From: Anastrepha obliqua
Lineage: Eukaryota; Arthropoda; Insecta; Diptera; Tephritidae
Direction: 5' to 3'
Assembly: GCF_027943255.1 (NCBI RefSeq)
Contig: NC_072896.1
Location: 9,238,001 to 9,302,000, forward strand
DNA: 64,000 bases
The translations under genes were made by a program, and so were the position numbers. The notes beneath the pieces were generated by a model that saw only the letters and a list, made by a program, of their open reading frames with translations, made no database searches and was not told the origin of the DNA. Position 1 is the stretch's first letter. Each line of letters begins with the position of its first letter. Shown piece by piece: positions 1 to 11,060 of the stretch.

Positions 1-1430
1 TAATATTTTTTAATTAAAGTTTTCTCAAACACATTCGTTTGATACCCATATTTTTATATTTAATTCAAATTTGCATTAAATTTTTAATTAAAATTAGGTG
101 GCAACACCAGTAAGCGCAAATATTTTTCAACAATTTGAGCCACTCTTCGTATGTTACCCACATCCAATATTTAAGCCATTTTGCTATCAAATTGTATTTA
201 TCGAATGAAAAGTAGTTGGCAACGCCACCCAAAAATAACTTTGTACTCAATTTTTCTTAAACCAGTTCATTTGACAGCTATTGTGTACTTAAATTAGATT
301 TTTTTTGAAATTACAATTTTTTATCAAAAACTAGGTGGCAACGCCATTAAGAACTTTTTTTAAGAATTTTAAACCAGCCATCAAGTAATATTTTTTAATT
401 ACAGTTTTCTTAAACACATTCGTTTCATACCCATATTTTTATATATAATTCAGATTTGCATTAACTTCAACTTTTTTAATAAAAATTAGGTGGCAACACC
501 AGTAAGCGCAAATATGTTTCAGCAATTTGAGCCACTCTTCGTATGTTACCCACATCTAATATTTAAGCCATTTTGCTATCAAATTGTATTTTATCGAATA
601 AAAAGTAGTTGGCAACGCCACCCAAAAATAACTTTGTACTCAATTTTTCTTAAACAAGTTCATTTGACAGCTATTTTGTGTACTTAAGTTAGATTTTTTT
701 TTAAATTACAATTTTTTATCAAAAACTAGGTGGCAACGCCATTAAGAATTTTAAGCCAGCAACCCAGAATATTTTTTAATTAAAGTTTTCTTAAACACAT
801 TCGTTTAATACCCATATGTTTATATTTAATTCAGAATGGCATACAATTCAACTTGTTTAATAAAAATGAGGTGGCAACCCGAGTAAGAGCAAACGTTTTT
901 CAACAATTGGAGCCACTCTTCGTGTGTTACCCACATCCAATATTTAAACCATTTTGCTATCAAATTTTATCGAATAAAAAAATTAGTTGGCAACGCCTCC
1001 CAAAAATAACTTTTTACTAAATTTTTCTTGAACACGTTCATTTGACAGCTATTTTGTGTACTTAATTTAGATTTTTTTATATTACAATTTTTATCAAAAA
1101 CTAGGTGGCAACGCCATTAAGAATTTGTTTTTTAAGAATTTTAAACCAGTCTTCCTGTGGTACTCTCATCTAATACTTAATAGAACTTACGGCAACGCTA
1201 CTAAGAATTATTTTTCAATTAAATCTTTCTTAAAAGCCTTTAAGCTCCTAATTTTATATTTAATTGGGAATTTAAAAAACCGATTCATTTTTTAAGTTGG
1301 AAACTCTACTCAAAAATATGTTGTTTAATTTAAGTTTAAAAAATGTTGCGTCACCTGAATCTTTAATTACTGCATTTTGAACAAAACTAGGTGGCAACGC
1401 TCTCAAAAGATTTTTAAATTTAAATTTGCT
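1..1430. repeat. GGCAAC-motif satellite, block 1
   Basis: About three tandem units of 380-385 bp start near 1, 386 and 767, followed by a diverged fourth. Inside each unit the phrase GGTGGCAAC or GTTGGCAAC recurs at roughly 118-155 bp spacing (for example 100, 218, 337, 492, 611, 732, 873, 989, 1107). The unit is therefore itself built from about three related sub-monomers, a higher-order organisation. The array is AT-rich and the short frames in it are not conserved as protein. A second, more diverged block lies at 6330-7010. I do not recognise the family. Confidence 0.85.
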
Positions 1431-3667
1431 TACATGAAGCTTTGATTAATCCTGCTGAAGTGTGCGTCCTTAGTGGGCTGTAAAATCGGGTCACTCTGGT
1501 AACATGGAATCGACTCTTGTGCGGACGCTACATTTTTTTGAATCGTTGATGCTCAATAAGTACTTAATAAAATATTACTCGTTTTGAATTATAAATATAT
1601 GGTAACACTCAGTTAAGAGACCTGATATAGTTTTGTTTTCCATAACTAGCATTTCTCACGCCTAACACGGAGGCGGAACCACTGAAAACTGGAAGCAGAA
1701 GGCACTAGTTCACCTCCGCCGAGTTTAGTACAAGTCACGAACTATAGAAAAAAGTATGCAAACGGTAATATTAGACCCTTCCTTGAAGTCATCAATTACT
1801 CTTACGTTGCAGAGAAAAAACTCAAATTCGTCATAGCACCAAATACACAAGAACAGCGCCTCGGCTCAATGCATTAACTGATTTTTCTGCAAGGTCATAT
1901 GCCAGTTAAAACTCATCACTACGAATATCCTGTGCTTCTCCATGCACCCAGCTTTCTTCAGCTCATTTCTTTTCACAACCCATTCCCATTTGCTTTCCCC
2001 CTCATACTTCTCTCCCTCTTTCCCTGTGAGCAGCTTAAATGGCTTACGGTTCGAGTATTCCTTCTGTATAGCGCGGCTTTCACATCAACTGAAAATCAAT
2101 CAAGATTATGTTCTCAGCTGGACATTGGACCGAATCCATTCAATGCAAGTATTGGTCGTTGTGCCTTGTAGGTGTTCGAGTACGAGTATTATGCCAGCAA
2201 AGCTTTTAAGCCCGCACATATACATACTTAGGGACAGTCGCACACACACACACACGCCCATACGTGCATATGCAGTCGGTTAATGTTTATTCCCACGCCT
2301 TCGCTGGCAAAAGAATAAACCTGCCTTGCATTTACTTACATATACATATATTATGTATATGTAGATATGTGTGTATTAATGTGTATATGTATGTATGTAT
2401 GTATATCTGAATGCGCACTGCAAAACCGCAGGCAGTCCATTGGCGGCATCCAATGCGCAGCTGAGCCACTGTGTAGCTTGTTGTGTGCATGTATGTGTAT
2501 ATAATATATATATATATGTGTATGTATGCAGTTCTGTGACGTCCATTATTTGGGAAAATGTAGCGCATAGCAAACAGCAACACAAAAGGAAATTATAAAA
2601 AATTGTGCGCATGTTCGCATTTTTTAAATGGATTCTCTTTTCCCTGCGTCCTTTGTCCATTTTTTTTTTGCTCTTGTTGTAGCACATCTGAATGGTCCAT
2701 AGTTAAGGCAGCAATTTAAGCCGATTTTAAGCTCACCACTGGCTTTGGTTTGAGTTATCATCGTAATGGCTGCGCTTATGTCTAGCTGAGTATTTGCTAA
2801 ATAGTTTAAAATTTTTGAGACAAATTTAATATTGAAATAAGGAACGATAAAATTAATAGCAAAGACTTGAGGAAAAAAATTTGTTTGTATATACTCGTAG
2901 AAGTATATATAAAGCGGCGCAAAATTAGTCATCTAATTTTGTTTTTGAATAAATTTTTTACTAAACAAACAAAACCATTTTGAGTGATGGAAATCTTTAT
3001 TCTGACCTTTACGCACTCCATTGCTTGTCTGTTTGTATACTCGTACTGCATATGTTTAGTTCACAAGTGTCAAATATGATTGACGTAAGACGCCATTTAC
3101 AAAAATTATAATCTACCGACAGGATGTATACACTCGTGCAGTTACCACTTTGCCCAGTTTGGGAACTCTTTTGCTTCTGCTAATTTTAATTGTTTATTAA
3201 TTTATTTTTTAAATCCTCGCTTATCAATCAAGAAGTTATATATGAATCCGAATTTCAAACCTTGCACTAAAGTTATACAAATTTAAAAAATTTTCAACTA
3301 AATTTAGGACGGATATGTTAAATATTATCCAAAAATGTATGAAATTTGGTTTACAGGTTGGTGTTAACTAGCAAAATTCTATGCTGAAAAATTGTATAAG
3401 TCGGCCTATGGCCACACTCACCACCCACACAAAATGAGCCCAAATGCTAAATTAATTTTAATGAAATTTCGTGTCCAATTTTCTAATAATTCATAACATA
3501 AGGGGACTTTCAAAAGACGCGCTTAGATGTTGTTTTAAAATGATGTACAAATTTCGTTTTATTTTGTTTAATTTATATTTCAAAATAGAAAAAATATTTT
3601 TTTTTATATTAATCTTAAGCTGATTCAAATAAACGCAGAAATTTCTTGTAAATATTTGCTTTTTGCA
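1431..3667. other. non-coding stretch with microsatellites
   Basis: No gene is supported. There is a (CA)n run at 2241-2255, TATG/TACA-rich tracts at 2337-2406 and a TA/TG tract near 2490-2530. Several short open frames overlap these on both strands and look like chance frames. The rest is AT-rich sequence I cannot assign. Confidence 0.6.
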
Positions 3668-3724
3668 GAAATAGCGGCTGCCCAGAGGAAAATATGCTGC
3701 CTGCGATCGGGCGCAACGTGAGCC

Positions 3725-3928
3725 ATGTGGGACCGCTACCGAGAGCTAAGAAAGGAAGAGAGATGTGTTATCCGACAGAAGAAACGAAACGCCGAAATAA
3801 GGGACTGCGAGGAGGTTGAGATGCTGGCCAATAGGAACAACGCCCGAAAACTCTACCATAAAGTTCGGCGGCTTACAGAAATTTCAAGACCGTGGCGCTT
3901 TCCTGTAAGAACAAAGACGGCGAACTGA
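3725..3928 (+). pseudogene. LINE linker region between endonuclease and RT
   Basis: This 67-residue frame begins MWDRYRELRKEERCVIRQKK and is rich in Lys, Arg and Glu, so probably helical. It matches the same region of copy 2 at 21619-21747 residue by residue with modest divergence. It sits just upstream of the RT frame but in a different reading frame: a shift near 3885-3890 moves the continuation to the frame used by the RT piece, and an in-frame stop follows near 3958. It is part of the degraded polyprotein, not a separate gene. Confidence 0.75.
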
Positions 3929-3972
3929 TGACTGACATTCAGAGCTTACTTACATTATGAAGGGAACCCTTC

Positions 3973-5148
3973 TTGAACCTGTTAAACAGTGATTGCTGCT
4001 CCTGTCACAGGGAATGTGAAGATCCCGATACCCCAACCGTCGACGACGGAATTGACGTTCCGCTACCCGACCATGGCGAGGTGGGAATAGGGATAACGCG
4101 GCTAAAGAACAATAAAGCCGCGGGCGCCAACGGACTATCGGCTGAGCTATTCAAACATGACGACGAGCAGCTGGTAAGGTGCATGCATCAGCTTCTATGC
4201 AAAATATGGTCGGATGAAAGTATGCCTGCCGATTGGAATTTAAGTGTGCTCTGCCCAATCCATAAGAAGGGCGATCCTGCAATTTGTACCAATTACCGCG
4301 GGATTAGTCTTCTAAATATCGCCTATAAGATTCTAGCGAGCGTATTGTGTGAAAGGCTGAAGCCCACCGTCAACCAACTGATTGGACCTTATCAGTGTGG
4401 CTTCAGACCTGGAAAGTCTACCATCGACCAAATATGTACAATACGCCAAATCTTGGAAAAGACCCATGAAAAGAGAATCGGCACACATCATCTTTTCGTC
4501 GACTTCAAACCTGCATTCGACAGTACGAAAAGGAGTTCCCTGTATGCCGCGACGTCTGAATTTAGTATCCCCGCAAAACTAATACGGCTATGCAAGGTGA
4601 CGTTGCTCAACACCAGCAGCGCCGTCAGAATTGGGAAGGACCTCTCCGAGCAATTTGCTACCAAACGAGGATTTAGACAGGGTGACTCGCTGTCGTGTGA
4701 CTTCTTTAACCTTATGTTGGAGAGCATCGTACGAGCCGCAGAACTTAATCGCTCAGGCCCAATATTTTGTAAGAGCGTACAATTGTTGGCGTATGCTGAT
4801 GATATTGACATCATCGGCCTTAACAACCGCGCTGTTAGTTCTGCCTTCTCCAAACTGGATAAAGAGGCAAAGCGAATGGGTTTGGTGGTGAACGAGGACA
4901 AAACGAAGTACCTCCTGTCTTCAAACAAACGGTCGGCGCACTCGCGTATCGGCTCCCACGTCACTGTTCACTGTTATAATTTCGAGATTGTAAAGGACTT
5001 CGTTTATTTAGGAACCAGCATTAACACCGATAATAATGTCTGCCTGGAAATCCAACGTATAATCTCTCTTGCCAACAAGTGCTACTTGGGACTAAGTAGG
5101 CAATTGAGTAGTAAAGTCCTCTATCGACGAACAAAACTAACACTCTAG
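3973..5148 (+). pseudogene. LINE reverse transcriptase domain (copy 1)
   Basis: A 391-residue open stretch covers most of a non-LTR reverse transcriptase, the enzyme that copies element RNA into DNA at a nicked target. Visible landmarks in order are NNKAAGANGLSAELFK (normally KAAGxDGL), the WNLSVLCPIHKKGD and NYRGISLLNIAYKILA blocks, GPYQCGFRPGKSTIDQI, LFVDFKPAFDS (usually DFKKAFDS), RQGDSLS and the catalytic YADD box at 4792-4803. The reading frame is closed upstream by a stop and downstream by TAG at 5146. All core RT motifs are present, so decay is recent enough for easy recognition, but the element lacks its endonuclease and its tail is frameshifted. Confidence 0.9.
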
Positions 5149-5578
5149 AAGACTCTCATCGTGCCCGTTCTCACGTATGGCGCAGAAGATGACAACATCC
5201 GATGAAGCGACGCTTGGAGTGTTCGAGAGAAAGATTCTGCGTAAGATTTTTTGACCTTTGCACGTTGGCAACGGCGAATATCGCAGACGATGGAACGATG
5301 AGCTGTATGAGCTTTACGACGACATAGACATAGCGCAGCGAATAAAGATCCAGCGGCTACGTTGGTTGGGATACAAACGGTAGGGCTTTGAAAGTATTCG
5401 ATGCGGTACCAGTTGGTGGTAGCAGAGGAAGAGGGCGGCCTCCTTTGCGTTGGAAAGATCAGGTGGAGAAGGACTTGGCTTCACTTGGTGTGTCCAATTG
5501 GCGCCGGTTAGCACGAGAAAGAGACGACTGGCGCGCTTTGTTAATCTCGGTCTAACTCGCGCCAATTAAGAAGAAGAA

Positions 5579-6329
5579 GAAGCGGCTGCACTAGCGACAC
5601 ATGAAGTTCACACAGGTATAAACCGAGTGTTCCGTTGCTCTTTAGGCTGCCAGGCAAGGCAATGAAATATGTACAAATTTAGATTACTTCGTTTCTGTAT
5701 TTTTATTCAAAATACGGCGCTGTTCTATCGTGTAAAATTGTATATCTGTCTACTTGAAAAATATCAAAGATGATATAAAAAAAGGTGCCGTCTAAGAATT
5801 ATTTCTTACTGCCAAATAAATATCACTTTTGAAAGGCCCTTTAGATAATATTCAAATAAAACACCTAACTAAGTTTGTATTATGAAATATGAATCACATA
5901 AGTAAAACTACGTTTAAATGTGCTTGGGGACGGGTCGGTCCCCATATAAAGCGAAAAAAAGTTTGTACGAACCGATTAGTTGGAAAGTGCACTTTAAGAG
6001 TTACATCTCAAAGACAGTCGCAATGCTAAAGTGAACCTAATGGGATATATAGTCAAAGCATTCTCAAAAATGATTTTAAACGGTTTATCATACTTCGAAA
6101 TCAGGTTATATTTTAGAAAATAATGACAAAAGCACGATTTTGGTGGTTTTTAGGGCGCAATCGAGGCAGGAATTTTTTTCACACGAAAATTATATCGAGT
6201 TAAGCTTTCGGTCATACGTTGTGTAGACTTAAGGAGAATAGTACGAGCACTGTATTATACTGCAACCCCCAAGGGTGCACCGTAGACGCGTGTGGTCAGC
6301 CAACACTTAGAAACGACAGGTTGAAGCAC
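5579..6329. other. unassigned sequence between LINE and satellite block 2
   Basis: No coding potential or known element recognised. The stretch contains a GGGACGGGTCGGTCCCC imperfect palindrome near 5927-5943 followed by TATAAA, which could mark a promoter or LTR remnant, but no paired LTR is visible. Confidence 0.4.
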
Positions 6330-7010
6330 CATTAAAAAAAATTGTTTTAATCATTTTAAACCACTCTTCGTGTGGTACCCACATCATAATACTTAAGCAA
6401 TGTTGTGATTAAATTATATTTTATCCAATAAAAAGTAGTTGTCAACGCCACTCAATAATATTTTTTAATTAAAGTTTTCTTAAATACATTTATATAATTT
6501 GATACCCATATTTTGAAAATTTAATTCAGATTTAGATTGAATTGAATTTTTTGTTTCATAAAAATTAGTTGGCAACGCTCTTAAAAACTATTTTTTTAAT
6601 ATTATAAGCCAAATCCAATATTTAGTACATTTAACACAAATTAATAGCAACATTTTTAATTAATAGCAACATTTTATATTATTTTACGAAAAGTTGGCAA
6701 CGCTACTAAACATATGGATAGTTGGCAACGCCATCCAACAATATATTTTACTCAAATTTTTCTCAAGCACATTTCTTTGATACCCATTTTTATTAAATTA
6801 CATTTTTTTATCAAAAATCAGGTGGCAACACCAAAAAATTTTTTTCAGGAATTATGAACCACACTTTATGTAGTACTCATGTCTAATACTTAAAAACAAT
6901 TTTGCAATTAAATTATATTTTTTCCTATAAGAATTGGTTGGCAACGCTACCCAAATATATTTTTTACTTAAAGCTTTCTCCAACACCTTTTAAAGCCCAT
7001 AGGTATTTAG
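6330..7010. repeat. GGCAAC-motif satellite, block 2
   Basis: Same satellite as 1-1430, more diverged. Shared phrases include the CACTCTTCGTGTGGTACCCA stretch near 6362, TTTTTAATTAAAGTTTTCTT near 6462 and GGCAAC at about 6571, 6696, 6724, 6824 and 6940. The uneven spacing shows deletions. The orientation matches block 1, so the two blocks are probably one array split by insertions or by decay of the middle. Confidence 0.8.
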
Positions 7011-8430
7011 AATAACGCAGAAAGCAGACCATTACGGGTGACAAATTAAATTTAAATCTTTCTTAAAAAAACACCAATTAGAATCTATTTGTTGAGGCCC
7101 CTAGGAACCATAGGAAAATATATTTAAAAACTTTCAAACTCGGCGCGCTTTTTACACATTTTTTTTTTTTTGTGACCCACCCTAAAGTAGGTATAAACAA
7201 ATTTACTTGATTGCAAGAATATTTTCATCTGAATACATTTCCACTCTTCTCGGTGGAGTCCTTTGTCAATGCAGTCACAACAAGTTTCACGATTACTTCA
7301 AAACCACTTCTCGTTGTTTTGTTGCTTGGCTTTTCTACACTTTTTTGGCTACTGTTACTGATGGCAGCTAAATTTTTCATTTACCGATGCTATAACTTCT
7401 GTCAGTACCATTACCCAGCCGGACGGCGCATTCAAGTAAGTAAATGCAAGTAACAGCAGCAGCAGCAACAACAGCAACAAAACTGGCACTGCCATCACAA
7501 TGTCGGATAGCAACAGCGAAGCAGCAATAAAAAAAAAGAAAAAGCATTTGTTAATATAGGTGCGAGTGTGCAAGCGTGTGTGTGTGTACGTTGCTACACG
7601 TCGAATAGCAAAAACGTGGGCAACATTTCGGATCTTCCAACCGAGTAGAACGTGGCTAAGAATACGAAAGCAATGGCAGCGGCGACGACGACGACGACGA
7701 CAACGATGCGCACAGGACATTGTGACGTTTGAGCAAATTTATTGCTCATTGATTTATGGCCGAAATTGTAAATTGTGTAAAGTGCGAAATTGCAATTGCA
7801 AATTGTGCGAAAATTCCAATTCGCTTTATTGTATGTGCGACATGCATACATACAGACATAGTTTTTACTATAGTTGTTGTTGTTGCTGCATATATACAAA
7901 AGTACTGCTACAGACGTTTTTAACTGTTGCTAACAATGTTGTTATTGCAAAATTGTTATGTTCGAGCGTACACTGGCTGCACTTTTCAAGTATGTGTGTA
8001 TGTGTGTGTGCCTTTACACGACAAGCATTTAGCCCAATGTGAAATTTGATCGCTAGCGTAAAATGTGTTTTTCAATTAATTTCGAATTGAACGGTTGGAA
8101 GGGGAGGAGAGTGAATATATGTAAGTACATTTATATTTTTCTTATTTGCTAACTTTCAGAGTGACAGATTTCTTAATGATTTTAAAAATTCCACAAAAAA
8201 AAAAATTCAAATATTATTCACAAAGGGGACTTTTTCATAATTTTTTCCAGCATTGGCCACATTTTCAATTTTATAAAAAAAATGTTCTTTGGTTTCACTT
8301 AAGCTTCTTAACTCAGCTGGACACTCTTCACAGAAAGCACAGGAACTTTGTTTTTTTATATACTTTTATTATTTGTGGTGTAAAGGGGTGTATGGGTGTA
8401 AGGAGGTTTTAGAAAACTGAAGAAGCTATC
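7011..8430. other. microsatellite-rich non-coding DNA
   Basis: No gene is supported. It contains CAG/CAA repeats at 7453-7482, a GAC trinucleotide tract at 7683-7702 and several GTGT patches. Long-looking frames on both strands (such as 7560-8042) translate these repeats into Arg, Gln, Val or Cys runs and are not believable proteins. This is the texture of fly intronic or intergenic DNA. Confidence 0.6.
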
Positions 8431-8700
8431 AGTATTCTATAACCTCAATTGCTACTCCCATCTCCACGCGGTACACCCTGGTAACTTGAGCAACCATAGC
8501 TGAAGACGAGGTATCCACCATAAAAACAATCGAACATTCCGCCGACAGTCGGTTCTATGTACGTTACTGGAACGACCCGAATTCACTGTATATCCGGCCA
8601 AGGCTGCTACAACAACAACAACAACAACGAAATATTCAATCCGCGTGGGAGCCATGGTCAGGGCTAACGAGAGGGAAGCTCCGGGACGACCTCTTTGACA
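8431..8700 (+). repeat. putative retroelement 3' tail with (CAA)n
   Basis: The sequence TATATCCGGCCAAGGCTGCT at 8590-8609 runs straight into (CAA)n at 8610-8629, the arrangement of a non-LTR 3' end with a microsatellite tail. A reverse-strand relative may be present at 41310-41425. No coding motif accompanies it, so the assignment rests on the tail alone. Confidence 0.35.
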
Positions 8701-9184
8701 TATTTATTCAATTTAAAAGTCTCCCGAAGTTCGCAGAATCTGTCGCGGAGCGAGCGGCTGCAAAAGGCATCTGTTCTTCAGGTTAGAAGCAACCTCACCC
8801 TATTGAGTATTTCGTCATCTTAACCGTGGAGCTCACCATACCGTTCTTACACTTGTAACTAATGAATGTACTCCACCTTTTTCAAGCTACAGATATAAAA
8901 ATACGAAATTTTAACCCGCGAGGAATACAGTCTCACACATACAGTGGTACCCACAGAAATGTGGAAAATCCGCCTATTACGACTACATGTACGTCGGATT
9001 TGGAGGTACAGAATTTCTGTTTATTTGGAATTAGTTTCAAAATTTAAACCTCAGTTGATTATGAGGAATTGATGATGATAAGCTTGGATTATATTTACAG
9101 ATAATATAATAATTTTATAAATATCTTGTAGCCGAAATCTAAATTGCTGATTGGAAAACGTCAACAGTCACACAAATCTTTAAA
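8701..9184. other. unassigned spacer before RNase H LINE
   Basis: No recognisable gene or repeat. It may include decayed upstream parts of the LINE that becomes recognisable at 9185, but no reverse transcriptase blocks can be read here on the plus strand. Confidence 0.4.
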
Positions 9185-9373
9185 ATGGAGGAGCTGGTTA
9201 GGAGGGATTGTAGAGTGATTGCCTACATGGACGACGTGGCACTGATTGTCAGAGGAAAGTTTGTAGATACCCTGTACGATTTGATGCAGGGATATCTGAA
9301 CGTAGTTGATCGATGGGCAGTGGATTGCGTCCTGTCGGTTAATCCTCTTAAGACGAGCTCGTATTATTCATGA
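9185..9373 (+). pseudogene. LINE RT fragment with YMDD box
   Basis: The 62-residue frame reads through VIAYMDDVALIVRGKF, an RT motif C in which Met replaces the usual Ala, and ends with the VDCVLSVNPLKTS block that follows it in this class of LINEs. Everything upstream of the catalytic box is gone. A stop closes the frame just past the NPLKT block, and the protein continues only in shifted frames. Confidence 0.8.
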
Positions 9374-9943
9374 GGAAATATAAAACACCCAGAGCTTAAC
9401 TCCACTCAATAGAGGACGCTCCATTGGTGCATTCTGACAAGGTGAAGTACCTAGATCTAATCCTTGACAGTAAGTTAACGTGGAAGCCTAAAATTGAGGA
9501 GAGAGTTAGGAAGGCAACAATGGCTCTGCATGGATGCAAGGGCGCTATTCGCAAAAGATTGAGCCTCTCGCCTAAAGTTGTATTTATAATACCATAATAA
9601 AGCCAATTTTGTTATATGGATTCATTGCCTGGTGGAACTAACTGAAAGAGTTCAAAGGTCTGCACTCATTGGATCAGGGGCGCTTCGAGCCATTCCTACT
9701 CTAGCGCTTAATGTAATGTTAAATGTGGTACCTGTAGACATTGCGAGCAAAACTGCCGCTGCACGTTGTGAGGTTTGGGCTTCAGGCTCAGAAACTTTGC
9801 GTTCATCCCCCCATAACGGACCAGTGTATACCCTCACCTAGTCCAATCGGAACTTTCTCCACTCATATCCCGTCCAGGGAGGGGTGGATCGGGTGCAACA
9901 CTTGGAGACAGGGCTTGGTTAACCTGTTCACGGATGAGTCAAA

Positions 9944-10531
9944 GTGAAGTTGGACGGTAGGGTTGGAGGAGTAGTATTCTGCAAAGAGTTCTCCATCAGA
10001 CTCAAATTCAGGTTACCGGACCATTGCAGTGTGTTCCAAGCAGAGGTGGCCACAATCAAAGAAGCAGCTGATTGGCTACTTACTTTCGAAATAACTGTTA
10101 AAGAGGTAAACATCTACTGTGATAACCAAGCGGCAATTAGGGCCCTGAGCTCTATTATGGTGCACTCGAAACTGGTCAGGGAATGCCTGGCTTCACTTTC
10201 GACTCCATCTGAACTCTTTGACATAAGGCTAATTTGGGTACCCGATCATAGTGCCATTGCGAGAAACTGCAAAGCGGACGAGCTGGCCAGACAAGGGACC
10301 TTTGAAGTAATGTCCCCGCGAAAGGAGAGAATCGGGATGCCCTTGACCACCTGTGCTCTACTCCTGGAAAGAAGGGCTTCGTGTAAACTCAGCGAGTACT
10401 GGGCAAGTACACAAACGTATAAAGTCGAGAAATCATTCTGGCCACGAGAGGATCGGAAACGGTCGAGGGATATTCTGAGAATGACAAAATCTCGGGTCTC
10501 AAATTTCATAAGCGTCTTCATGAGACTCTGA
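9944..10531 (+). pseudogene. LINE RNase H domain (copy A)
   Basis: RNase H removes RNA from the RNA-DNA hybrid formed during retrotransposition. Just before this frame FTDESK supplies the first catalytic Asp in a different frame. Within it are FQAEV (Glu), YCDNQAAIRAL (second Asp) and a WVPDHSAIARNCKADELAR block (usually WVPGH) with the last Asp. The downstream zinc-binding tail is only partly readable, around 10546-10620. All four acidic positions survive although the frame is interrupted, so this copy is moderately old. Confidence 0.85.
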
Positions 10532-10910
10532 ATTACTGCGAATCCTTTTTGTGACAGCTGTATGGCAGATGAGATGGAATCTTTTAAGCACCTGCTGCTT
10601 AGCTTCACCGCTGTCGCGGGATTAAGACTTAGGCATCTTGGTTCTCACTTCTTTCCTAGCAGGTTTTGATATCAAAAATTTGATGAACTTCATAAGCAGC
10701 ATAAAGCGGCTAACACAGCCGCAAATTAGTCACCGTTCGCAATCCACAAATACCTCTCTCCTCCTTCCCCCCTCTCCTTTCGTCCTTTCGGGTTTTCCTT
10801 CACCTCTTTTCCCCCCGCAATGGTATCACAAAGGGTGAACTAAACTTCTTCGTCCAAGTGGGCCCACTTTCTAAGCAACAATTACAACTTAACCTAACCT
10901 ATTCCTTGGT

Positions 10911-11060
10911 CAACCGCGACCACTACACCCTTGCGGGTTCCAGTCTATTGCGCCTTTTGTGATGCTATAAGGTGGTTTTCTAAGCGTTCGGCCTATCCAT
11001 CGCCACTTTCTGCATTTACTTTGCCATACGATGGGTTCCTCATTTGGTAATCTTCACAGC
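10911..11060 (-). pseudogene. LINE C-terminal tail (WNPQG type), minus strand
   Basis: Reading the minus strand from about 11051 down to the stop at 10911 gives KCRKWRWIGRTLRKPP, then SITKGAIDWNPQG and a degraded GRG. This is the conserved C-terminal signature of a second class of endonuclease/RT LINEs (WxWIGHxLRK...WNPQGxRxRGRP). It lies tail-to-tail with the RNase H LINE ending at about 10890. Only the last 50 or so residues are recognisable. Confidence 0.7.

Larger units (their letters stand above)
3668..5578 (+). mobile_element. 5'-truncated EN/RT LINE, copy 1 (CFDP2-like/RTE-type)
   Basis: A non-LTR retrotransposon fragment keeping the region between endonuclease and reverse transcriptase, the RT domain and the C-terminal tail. 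It starts inside the linker that copy 2 carries at 21541-21700, so its 5' end is missing, as expected for incomplete target-primed reverse transcription. After the RT, the frames around 5149-5565 carry broken pieces typical of the tail, including RGRPPLRWKDQVEKDL at about 5434-5481 and a following NWRRLARERDDWRAL. The element ends in a short GAA microsatellite near 5569-5580. Frameshifts and stops make it non-functional. The clade call is by resemblance to elements often annotated as craniofacial development protein 2-like; RTE-like is an inference. Confidence 0.85.
9185..10880 (+). mobile_element. RNase H-bearing LINE fragment, copy A (LOA/I-like)
   Basis: A 5'-truncated non-LTR element keeps the last third of the RT, the thumb/connection region, an RNase H domain and the 3' UTR. 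RT starts with a YMDD box at 9224-9235. Broken frames between 9420 and 9740 carry YLDLILDSKLTWKPKIEERV, RKATMALHGCKGAIRKR and ERVQRSALIGSGALR. The RNase H part follows, then a 3' UTR containing TGGTATCACAA near 10821 and ending in ACTTAACCTAACCTA at 10878-10892. The same TGGTATCA motif precedes the ends of the copies at 15245, 19323 and 34105. The RT-then-RNase H order fits LOA- or I-type LINEs; the clade is inferred. Confidence 0.85.

Noticed and set aside
4488..4964. 158-residue minus-strand frame opposite the LINE RT
   Set aside because: Antisense shadow of the reverse transcriptase reading frame.
5927..5960. Possible LTR or host promoter with TATAAA
   Set aside because: No second LTR, primer-binding site or coding region is found nearby.
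7560..8042. 160-residue plus-strand frame and overlapping minus-strand frames
   Set aside because: Dominated by GAC/CAG microsatellite translation (Arg, Val or Gln runs).
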